Assembly (NCBI GenBank): GCA_031254635.1
Contig: JAIRUB010000248.1
Location: 1-16,964, forward strand
Reading direction: 5' to 3'
DNA: 16,964 nt
Origin: Prevotellaceae bacterium
GTDB taxonomy: Bacteria; Bacteroidota; Bacteroidia; Bacteroidales; UBA932
Shown here: one piece after another, positions 1-5,407 of the stretch
Layout of the letters: each line of letters starts with the position of its first letter
Numbering within the stretch: the first letter of the stretch is position 1
The notes under the pieces: model-generated
Database searches by the model: none
What the model saw: the letters and a program-made list of their open reading frames with translations, nothing else
What the model was told of the DNA's origin: nothing
Program-made: the position numbers and the translations under genes

Positions 1-3
1 CTA

Positions 4-19
4 TTCGTAACTTTGCGAA
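4..19 (+). promoter_or_regulatory. Probable ArsR operator overlapping the arsR promoter -7 box
   Basis: The 16 bases form an inverted repeat, TTCGT-N6-GCGAA, one mismatch short of perfect. Inside it, TAACTTTG at 8-15 matches the Bacteroidota -7 consensus TAnnTTTG exactly, and the start codon of arsR follows 20 bases downstream. A repressor bound here would cover the promoter. The same design recurs at 379-394. The -33 element would lie left of the window. Operator function is inferred from symmetry, recurrence and position. Confidence 0.7.
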
Positions 20-34
20 CCGGTTTTTTGAAAA

Positions 35-352
35 ATGGCAAAAGAAAAATTGACAAAGGAACAGGAGCAGTTGGCGCGATTTGCTAAAGCAATGGGGCAC
101 CCTATTCGTGTTGCTATCCTGCAAATGTTGGCAAAGCAAACTTGCTGTTATCACGGCGATATGTCCGAAATACTGCCCATAGCAAAAAGTACCCTGTCGC
201 AGCATTTAAACGAATTGAAAGATGTAGGCTTAATTCAGGGAACTATTATTTTACCGACAGTGAAGTATTGTATCAATCTGAAAAATTGGGCATTAGCAAA
301 AAAAATGTTTGAAACATTGCTAACAGAAGTAAAAAACGAAGAATGTTGTTAA
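35..352 (+). CDS. arsR: ArsR/SmtB-family arsenic-responsive repressor
   Basis: A 105-residue winged-helix repressor that should sit on the operon promoter and release DNA when it binds As(III). The helix-turn-helix is seen as LPIAKSTLSQHLNELKDVGL (residues 47-66), followed by the beta-wing to about residue 82. The inducer-binding thiols are probably C37-C38 in the TCCYHGD segment, with C79 and a terminal C104-C105 pair as further candidates; the cysteine arrangement differs from the E. coli CVCDL motif, so which residues bind arsenic is inference. The length is normal for the family. It is the first gene of the operon, with a likely operator directly upstream (4-19) and another directly downstream (379-394), which suggests autoregulation plus a second control point for the remaining genes. 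Confidence 0.93.
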   Translation: MAKEKLTKEQEQLARFAKAMGHPIRVAILQMLAKQTCCYHGDMSEILPIAKSTLSQHLNELKDVGLIQGTIILPTVKYCINLKNWALAKKMFETLLTEVKNEECC

Positions 353-378
353 ACAATAAAAAATTTTTACCTACGTTA

Positions 379-394
379 TTCGTTATATTACGAA
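379..394 (+). promoter_or_regulatory. Second probable ArsR operator, between arsR and the rest of the operon
   Basis: A perfect inverted repeat TTCGT-TATATT-ACGAA, identical in arm length and spacer to the site at 4-19. A weak -7-like box (TATATTAC, 6 of 8 matches to TAnnTTTG) overlaps it at 384-391, so it may control an internal promoter for the genes from 455 onward. No convincing -33 element is seen. The 102-base gap here is the longest in the operon. Confidence 0.6.
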
Positions 395-454
395 AGGCGA
401 ACAGTCCGCAAATAAACGAACAAAATAAAAAACAGTTTTTAAACCAAAATAAAA

Positions 455-751
455 ATGGAAAATCAAAGTAATTCAAAACAAGATTGTTGCTGTGGTAAAG
501 AAAATTGCTGCACTCCAAAGAAAAAAAATAACCTTTGGAAAAGAATAGTTTTTATTGTAATTATCCTTATGGCAGGAGCGATAATAACAGTAAAATTGAT
601 TAACAAAGACGATACAGCAAAATGTTGTCCGACTTCGGAAACTTCGTCTTGTTGTCCCCAAGAGGTAAAACAGGACACATTACCCGCGAAATGTTGCGAC
701 ACTCCTCAAAGTTCACCTTGTTGCCCACAATCTAAATCTGAGAAACAATGA
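455..751 (+). CDS. Cysteine-rich single-span membrane protein of the ars operon
   Basis: A 98-residue protein with 13 cysteines, all in CC or CCC clusters. The N-terminal stretch (1-30) carries C11-C12-C13 and C18-C19 and then a basic cluster (KKK, KR); a single hydrophobic span follows at about 31-49; the C-terminal half carries CC at 57, 66, 80 and 89. The positive charge before the span predicts a cytoplasmic N-terminus and a periplasmic tail. The tail contains a 15-residue repeat (residues 55-69 and 78-92). I know no named family with certainty. Vicinal thiols bind As(III) well, so a membrane-tethered As(III)-binding or thiol-relay role is a reasonable inference. Its stop overlaps the start of the CcdA-like gene by four bases (ATGA), which implies translational coupling and a joint function. 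Confidence 0.8.
   Translation: MENQSNSKQDCCCGKENCCTPKKKNNLWKRIVFIVIILMAGAIITVKLINKDDTAKCCPTSETSSCCPQEVKQDTLPAKCCDTPQSSPCCPQSKSEKQ
617..730 (+). repeat. Internal tandem-like repeat encoding paired CC motifs
   Basis: Two 45-base segments (617-661 and 686-730) encode AKCCPTSETSSCCPQ and AKCCDTPQSSPCCPQ, separated by eight codons. Eleven of the 15 residues agree, including all four cysteines and the final CCPQ. This suggests an internal duplication of a metal-binding module in the predicted periplasmic tail. Confidence 0.65.
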
Positions 752-1449
752 GCGAGTGGATTATTTCAGTTTTAAATTCCGACCAAGCAGGAATAATTAT
801 CCTTGCCGCAGTTTTTCTGTTAGGCATTATCAGTGTTTTCACTTGTACCTGCAATTTTGTCATAATTGGCGCTATGGCAGGATATTCAGGCAGTTTGAAA
901 GAAACAGGTAAAACAAAAACAATACTTGCAAGCAGTCTGTTTTTATTGTTAAGTAATGTGGTAGTAATGTCTGCAATCGGCTGTTTAATCGGCTATGCAA
1001 GCGGATTTGTCGGTGCAGCAATGGGAAACTATTGGAAAATTGCAATGGGCATTATTTTAATTCTTTTCGGGATATATATACTTGATATTTTGCCCTTTAA
1101 AATCAAAAGTATATCGCCTAACATTCAGAACACAAAAAGTGGAATGGCGGGAGCAATTTTATTTGGACTCGTAATGGGCAGCATTACACCGCTTGCAGGC
1201 TTATGTTGTAACCCTATTTTTCCCATAGTAGCGGCAGCCTCTTTTGTCAAAGGAAGTATGCTTTGGGGATTTCTCTTGTTATTTTTCTTTGCCTTTGGAC
1301 ACGGCATTACGCTTGCCGCCGCAATGCTCGGCGTAGGTTTGGGAGTAGGGAAAATAGCAACAATGCTCACAAAATTTGCAACGGTTATCAAATACATAGG
1401 CGGTATTACATTAATCATTTTAGGTTTTTATTTTCTTCTAACAATTTAA
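748..1449 (+). CDS. CcdA/DsbD-like membrane thiol-redox protein
   Basis: A 233-residue protein with about six hydrophobic spans. It resembles the CcdA/DsbD transmembrane electron carriers, which move reducing equivalents from cytoplasmic thioredoxin to periplasmic thiols. The two half-repeats each carry cysteines at the expected place: C33-T-C35 in the first span, followed by a GAMAGYSG loop, and C153-C154-N-P in the fourth. The usual proline-flanked active cysteine of CcdA (PC) is replaced by CTC and CCNP, so this is a divergent subgroup. Another cysteine, C79, lies in the second span. It is translationally coupled to the cysteine-rich membrane protein upstream, its probable partner. An alternative is a permease for a thiol-bound arsenical, as proposed for the ArsG branch of this fold. 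Confidence 0.8.
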   Translation: MSEWIISVLNSDQAGIIILAAVFLLGIISVFTCTCNFVIIGAMAGYSGSLKETGKTKTILASSLFLLLSNVVVMSAIGCLIGYASGFVGAAMGNYWKIAMGIILILFGIYILDILPFKIKSISPNIQNTKSGMAGAILFGLVMGSITPLAGLCCNPIFPIVAAASFVKGSMLWGFLLLFFFAFGHGITLAAAMLGVGLGVGKIATMLTKFATVIKYIGGITLIILGFYFLLTI

Positions 1450-1462
1450 AAATAAACAGAAT

Positions 1463-2296
1463 ATGACAAACGACAAAAAAATTAAAGAATTAGTAAAGCA
1501 AAGATATAGTGAAATTGCTTTACAAAACAAAGAAACGGCTTCTTGCTCTTGCTGCGCTCCAAGTAGTGGCTCAACCATACCGTTCACCATGATGACAGAT
1601 GATTACAGCCAGTTAGACGGCTATAATCCAGATGCAGATATGGGTTTGGGTTGTGGATTGCCCACGAAATTTGCCAAAATCAAAAAAGGCGATACAGTAA
1701 TTGACTTAGGCAGCGGTGCAGGCAATGACTGTTTTGTAGCCCGTGCAGAAGTTGGCGAAACAGGCAAAGTTATCGGAATAGATTTTTCCGAACCAATGAT
1801 TAACAAAGCACGTACTAATGCCGAAAAGCGAGGTTTCCACAATGTAGATTTTCGTCAGGGCGATATTGACGATATACCTGTAAACGACGATGTTGCCGAC
1901 GTTGTTGTGAGTAATTGTGTGTTGAATTTGTTGCCGCGAAAAGACAAAATTTTCAAGGAAATATACCGCGTTTTGAAAACGGGCGGGCATTTCAGTATTT
2001 CCGATGTTGTGCTTGAGGGCGAACTTCCCGAAAAAATTCGTTCGACTGCCGAAATGTATTCAGGTTGTGTTTCGGGCGCCATTCAGAAAGACGAGTATAT
2101 GCAATTCATCGAGCAGGCAGGATTTAAAAATATAACGCTGCAAAAGGAAATACCAATCATTATTCCCGATGATGTTTTGGAAAATTATTTGTTAAAAGAA
2201 AATATTGCGACCTATAAAACAAATCCGAATATTATCAGAAGTATAACCGTTTATGCCGAAAAACAAGGCTGCGGTTGCAGTTCAGGATGTTGTTAA
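1463..2296 (+). CDS. arsM: Arsenite S-adenosylmethionine methyltransferase
   Basis: A 277-residue cytoplasmic enzyme that methylates As(III) with S-adenosylmethionine, giving methylated and finally volatile arsenicals. The Rossmann SAM site is visible as DLGSGAGND (residues 81-89), with an acidic residue at GIDFS (105-109). The three cysteines required in characterised ArsM enzymes are present: C64 (GLGCGLP), C152 (SNCVLN) and C202 (YSGCVSG). An extra N-terminal cluster, C28-S-C30-C31, matches the position of the auxiliary N-terminal cysteine of algal ArsM. The C-terminus ends in a C-x-C-x3-CC tail (CGCSSGCC, 270-277). Length is normal for bacterial forms. It starts 13 bases after the CcdA-like gene. 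Identification is firm. Confidence 0.95.
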   Translation: MTNDKKIKELVKQRYSEIALQNKETASCSCCAPSSGSTIPFTMMTDDYSQLDGYNPDADMGLGCGLPTKFAKIKKGDTVIDLGSGAGNDCFVARAEVGETGKVIGIDFSEPMINKARTNAEKRGFHNVDFRQGDIDDIPVNDDVADVVVSNCVLNLLPRKDKIFKEIYRVLKTGGHFSISDVVLEGELPEKIRSTAEMYSGCVSGAIQKDEYMQFIEQAGFKNITLQKEIPIIIPDDVLENYLLKENIATYKTNPNIIRSITVYAEKQGCGCSSGCC

Positions 2297-2322
2297 ATAG
2301 TTAGTACAACCCATAATGAATT

Positions 2323-2328
2323 AAGGAG
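2323..2328 (+). promoter_or_regulatory. Shine-Dalgarno sequence pointing to a start at 2339
   Basis: AAGGAG lies 10 bases before ATG 2339, but 51 bases before the ATG at 2380 that begins the longer open frame. Few genes in this window have such a sequence. It supports initiation at 2339, with a frame change later, rather than at 2380. Confidence 0.5.
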
Positions 2329-2338
2329 AAAATTAAAA

Positions 2339-2425
2339 ATGATAAAAAATTGGTTTTTGAAAAAAAGCGATAATACGAAATGTTGCGATATACGCACCTT
2401 TGGGAAGTTATCAAAAAATCGGTAA
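2339..2425 (+). other. N-terminal segment of the small membrane protein, out of frame
   Basis: From ATG 2339 a short frame reads MIKNWFLKKSDNTKCCDIRTFG and stops at TAA 2423-2425. It has a good Shine-Dalgarno sequence, a basic start and a CC pair (residues 15-16), which is the hallmark of this operon. Adding one T to the TTT at 2399-2401 would join it to the frame used from 2380, giving CCDIRTFWEVIKKSVKER. I read it as the true N-terminus of the next gene, cut off by a one-base deletion or a sequencing error. Confidence 0.5.
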
Positions 2426-2619
2426 AAGAACGTAAATTTTCTTCCGCCGCACGACAAGGACTTTTTATTATGTTATTGGGAATTTGTTGTCCCATATTTT
2501 GGTACGCACTCTTTACGGGAGCAAGTGCTCAAGAATTAAAATTCCATGCCACACATTCCTCGATTGTAGCGGGAATTGGATTGATTATTATGATTGTAGG
2601 ATTGAAAAAAATATTATAA
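2380..2619 (+). CDS. Small two-span membrane protein, probably frameshifted at its start
   Basis: The open frame from ATG 2380 gives 79 residues. A basic amphipathic stretch (about 1-25) is followed by two hydrophobic spans, near residues 27-47 (with an ICCP motif) and 59-77, ending in a KK pair. No named family is recognised. It sits between arsM and acr3, with one base between its stop and the acr3 start, so it belongs to the operon. The first ten residues look unnatural, and there is no ribosome site near 2380. The upstream frame from 2339, joined through a one-base correction at the TTT run 2399-2401, would give a 93-residue protein with a further CC pair. A role beside the efflux pump or the methyltransferase is only suggested by position. 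Confidence 0.65.
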   Translation: MLRYTHLWEVIKKSVKERKFSSAARQGLFIMLLGICCPIFWYALFTGASAQELKFHATHSSIVAGIGLIIMIVGLKKIL

Positions 2620-2620
2620 A

Positions 2621-3664
2621 ATGAATATGGAACGTAAAAAATTAAATTTTTTAGACCGCTATCTCACACTTTGGATATTCCTTGCAATGACAATCGGAGT
2701 GTCTGCAGGGTATTTTTTCCCTGCCGTAGCGGACAGTATTAACGCAATGTCGAGCGGAACAACCAACATTCCGTTGGCAATCGGTTTAATCCTGATGATG
2801 TACCCGCCATTAGCAAAAGTCCGTTACAATCAAATGGGCGGCGTGTTTCGCAACAAAAGAATATTGAGCCTCTCGCTATTGCTAAATTGGGTTATTGGCA
2901 CTGTGCTGATGTTCGCTTTGGCGATTTTATTCCTGCGCGACTATCCCGAATATATGGTCGGACTAATTATTATCGGCTCTGCCCGATGTATTGCAATGGT
3001 AATTGTGTGGAATGAGTTAGCAGGCGGAAGCCGTGAATATGCCGCAGGATTGGTAGCCCTCAACAGTATTTTTCAAGTGCTGTTTTACAGCATTTTCGTT
3101 TACTTTTTCGTGTCGATAATGTTGCCCATGTTTGGCATTTCAGCAGAAGCGGTAAATATTACTATGGGCGCAATTGCCAAAAGTGTAGGTGTTTATCTCG
3201 GTATCCCCTTTGCTGCGGGTTTATTAAGTCAGTTAATTTTAGTAAAAATAAAAGGCGAAGATTGGTTTTGGAATAAATTTATTCCTTTCGTTTCGCCGAT
3301 TACACTAATTGCCTTGCTTTTTACAATCGTTCTGATGTTCAGCCTCAAAGGACAGTTAATTGTACAAATTCCGTTAGATGTAGTGCGCATTGCTATTCCG
3401 CTGCTCATATATTTTGTACTGATGTTTTTTGTCAGTTTCTTTTTGTCGAAAAAAGTGGGTGCAAACTACGAGCAAAACGCCTCTGTATCATTTACCGCCG
3501 CAGGCAACAACTTTGAATTGGCGATTGCCGTAGCGATTGGCGTATTCGGTATCAACAGCGGACAGGCATTTGCAGGCGTCATTGGTCCCTTGGTCGAAGT
3601 TCCCGCACTCATTATTTTAGTAAATGTAGCCCTTTGGCTCAAACGAAAATATTATAAATCATAA
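2621..3664 (+). CDS. acr3: ACR3-type arsenite efflux permease
   Basis: A 347-residue inner-membrane carrier of the bile acid/arsenite/riboflavin transporter group that extrudes As(OH)3. About ten spans are evident. Diagnostic segments are LILMMYPPLAKVRYNQ (57-71), the essential cysteine in GSARCIAMV (C123, equivalent to the required cysteine of characterised ACR3 proteins), NELAGGSREYAAGL, and the NNFELAIAVAIG segment near the C-terminus with its conserved glutamate. Length is normal. ATG 2621 is used here; ATG 2627 is an alternative. It begins one base after the preceding stop. arsD and arsA lie downstream in the same operon, so the permease may be energised both by proton motive force and by ArsA. 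Confidence 0.96.
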   Translation: MNMERKKLNFLDRYLTLWIFLAMTIGVSAGYFFPAVADSINAMSSGTTNIPLAIGLILMMYPPLAKVRYNQMGGVFRNKRILSLSLLLNWVIGTVLMFALAILFLRDYPEYMVGLIIIGSARCIAMVIVWNELAGGSREYAAGLVALNSIFQVLFYSIFVYFFVSIMLPMFGISAEAVNITMGAIAKSVGVYLGIPFAAGLLSQLILVKIKGEDWFWNKFIPFVSPITLIALLFTIVLMFSLKGQLIVQIPLDVVRIAIPLLIYFVLMFFVSFFLSKKVGANYEQNASVSFTAAGNNFELAIAVAIGVFGINSGQAFAGVIGPLVEVPALIILVNVALWLKRKYYKS

Positions 3665-3676
3665 AAATAAATCAAA

Positions 3677-4102
3677 ATGAAGAAAGTAACATTAGCCATT
3701 ATGTTTGTCGCACTACTTGCGGCTTGTGGGCAAAGCCCGAAAAAAGCGGGAAGTAATGAAACCTCAAAGGTTGAAGCAATTGCCGACGCTTCGGTAGTAA
3801 AAGTGTATTATTTCCACGGAAAAGCACGTTGTAAAACTTGCGTAGCCGTTGGCGATGTAGCCAAAGAAACCGTTGAAAAAGAATATGCAAGCAACGAAAA
3901 AGTAGTATTTATTGAAATCAACACAAGCGAAAAAGAATTTGAAGCCTTGTGTGAAAAATACGAAATTTCGTGGAATGCGCTAATTATCGCCAAAGGCGAA
4001 GATTTTGCGGAAATTACCGAGCAAGCCTTTGCCACAGCCGTAGGAAATCCGCAAGCGTTGGAAAACCTAATCAAAGAAGAAGTAAATAAACGATTACAAT
4101 AA
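3677..4102 (+). CDS. arsF: Thioredoxin-fold lipoprotein, ArsF-like
   Basis: A 141-residue exported protein. Residues 1-16 form a lipoprotein signal with lipobox LAAC, giving lipidation at C17, so it should be anchored to a membrane facing the periplasm. A thioredoxin-like fold follows, with a redox pair C52-K-T-C55 (RCKTC), a conserved ISWNALII strand, and another cysteine, C92. It matches the proteins called ArsF, linked in Shewanella work to reduction of nitrophenyl arsenicals such as nitarsone together with ArsE and ArsG. The next gene starts two bases later and is the ArsG-like membrane protein; an ArsE-like thioredoxin follows. Membership in this trio is well supported by order and fold; the substrate is inference. 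Confidence 0.8.
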   Translation: MKKVTLAIMFVALLAACGQSPKKAGSNETSKVEAIADASVVKVYYFHGKARCKTCVAVGDVAKETVEKEYASNEKVVFIEINTSEKEFEALCEKYEISWNALIIAKGEDFAEITEQAFATAVGNPQALENLIKEEVNKRLQ

Positions 4103-4104
4103 TA

Positions 4105-4803
4105 ATGGAGTTTTTACAGCAATTAGCCGACAGTTCAAATATTCCCTTGCTCACGGCGTTTATTTTGGGTTTAATGATTTCGATATGTCCTTGTTCAATG
4201 GCTACGAACATTACCGCAACCGCCTATTTGAGTAAAGATATTGCTGACAAACGGCGAATATTGCTCAACGGCGTATTTTATACGCTTGGGCGAATGTTCA
4301 GTTACACCGCTTTGGCAAGCATTATCTATTTCGGAGCAAGCAAATTCCATATAGCGCGGTGGTTTCAACAAATTGACGGTTTATGGATTGGTATTGCCCT
4401 TGTTGTGATTGGCGTACTGATGTCTAATATTATTAAATTCAACATACCATTTTTTAGCAAAATAACCTCAAACATAAGTCAGCGAAACCTGAAACGCAAT
4501 TATCTGAACGCTTTTTTGTTGGGGCTTGCATTTGCAGTAGCATTTTGCCCAAATAGCGCAGTTTTGTACTTCGGCGTACTTATTCCCCTAACGATTGCGA
4601 GTTCCGAAGGGTTATTACTTCCGCCCATATCTGCCGTTGCCACAGGTTTACCTGTTATTATTATTGCTTGGCTGTTGGCTTACAGCGTTTCCAATGTCGG
4701 GAAATTCTACAATCGTATGAAATCCTTTGAAAAATGGTTTAAGCGCATTGTTGCCGCCGTTTTTATTATTGTCGGAGTTTATTACATAATCATAAATATT
4801 TAA
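4105..4803 (+). CDS. arsG: CcdA-like membrane protein, ArsG family
   Basis: A 232-residue membrane protein with about six spans and the two half-repeats of the CcdA/DsbD fold. The first span carries C28-P-C30 (CPCSMATN) and the fourth C148-P (FCPNSAVLYFG), the intramembrane redox cysteines of the fold. Proteins of this type beside ArsF are annotated as ArsG, proposed to export aminobenzyl arsenicals; by fold they could instead pass electrons from the cytoplasm to the periplasmic ArsF thiols. Neighbours on both sides are thioredoxin-fold proteins (lipoprotein upstream, cytosolic downstream), which fits an electron relay across the membrane. Gaps of two and four bases show tight coupling. Confidence 0.82.
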   Translation: MEFLQQLADSSNIPLLTAFILGLMISICPCSMATNITATAYLSKDIADKRRILLNGVFYTLGRMFSYTALASIIYFGASKFHIARWFQQIDGLWIGIALVVIGVLMSNIIKFNIPFFSKITSNISQRNLKRNYLNAFLLGLAFAVAFCPNSAVLYFGVLIPLTIASSEGLLLPPISAVATGLPVIIIAWLLAYSVSNVGKFYNRMKSFEKWFKRIVAAVFIIVGVYYIIINI

Positions 4804-4807
4804 AAGT

Positions 4808-5041
4808 ATGAAAATTATCATTCTCGGCACAGGTTGTCCCAATTGCACAAAAACACACGATTTAGTCGAAAAAGTTATCAAAGAAAATAACATTGACGCC
4901 TCGTTGCGTAAAGAACAGGACATTTTGGAAATCGTCAAATACAACATTATGGCATTGCCCGCCGTAGTGATTAATGGCGAAGTAAAAATCAAAGGTTATG
5001 TACCTTCCGAAAAAGAAATAAAAGCATTGTTTAACATTTAA
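4808..5041 (+). CDS. Small cytosolic thioredoxin-like protein, ArsE-like
   Basis: A 77-residue protein of the small thioredoxin/glutaredoxin-like group (redox-active disulfide protein type). The active site C10-P-N-C13 follows the first beta strand, and the cis-proline loop is seen as ALPAVVING. It has no signal peptide, so it acts in the cytoplasm and could reduce the cysteines of the membrane protein encoded just upstream. Together with the ArsF- and ArsG-like genes it completes an ArsEFG-like set, though the order here (F, G, E) is not alphabetical. It has little more than the bare fold, so specificity cannot be read. Confidence 0.8.
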   Translation: MKIIILGTGCPNCTKTHDLVEKVIKENNIDASLRKEQDILEIVKYNIMALPAVVINGEVKIKGYVPSEKEIKALFNI

Positions 5042-5053
5042 AAAATCAATAAA

Positions 5054-5401
5054 ATGAAAAAAGTAATCATTTACGACCCCGCTCTTTGTTGCCCGACAGG
5101 ACTGTGCGGTGTAAACATTGACCCCGAATTAATGCGTATTGCCGTAGTAGTAGAAACCTTGAAACGCAAAGGCATTATCATTGAGCGTTACAACTTGCGC
5201 GACAATCCGCAGGTTTATGTTGATAATAAAGTAATCAACGAGTTTTTAATGAAAGAGGGTGCAGAAAAATTGCCTGTTACCACCCTTGACGGCGAAATTG
5301 TTATAAAAGGAACATACCCAACCAATAAACAAATTGCAGAGTGGGTAGGAGTTGCAGAAGAAGATTTAACCGTAAAGAAAAAATCGTGCTGTTGTTGCTA
5401 A
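5054..5401 (+). CDS. arsD: ArsD arsenite metallochaperone
   Basis: A 115-residue protein that takes As(III) from cellular thiols and delivers it to ArsA. The three cysteines that form the As(III) site in the E. coli protein are at the same positions, C12, C13 and C18 (ALCCPTGLCG). A thioredoxin-like fold follows, with the LPVTTLDGEIV segment. The C-terminus ends in four consecutive cysteines (112-115), comparable to the C-terminal vicinal pairs seen in some ArsD proteins. It is followed after six bases by arsA, its known partner. Confidence 0.95.
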   Translation: MKKVIIYDPALCCPTGLCGVNIDPELMRIAVVVETLKRKGIIIERYNLRDNPQVYVDNKVINEFLMKEGAEKLPVTTLDGEIVIKGTYPTNKQIAEWVGVAEEDLTVKKKSCCCC

Positions 5402-5407
5402 AATAAA

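Noticed and set aside
2413..2419. Programmed -1 frameshift at A-AAA-AAT as the main explanation for the split small gene
   Set aside because: No stimulatory structure or upstream Shine-Dalgarno at the right distance is visible, and a single missing T at 2399-2401 gives a more natural protein; kept only as an alternative.
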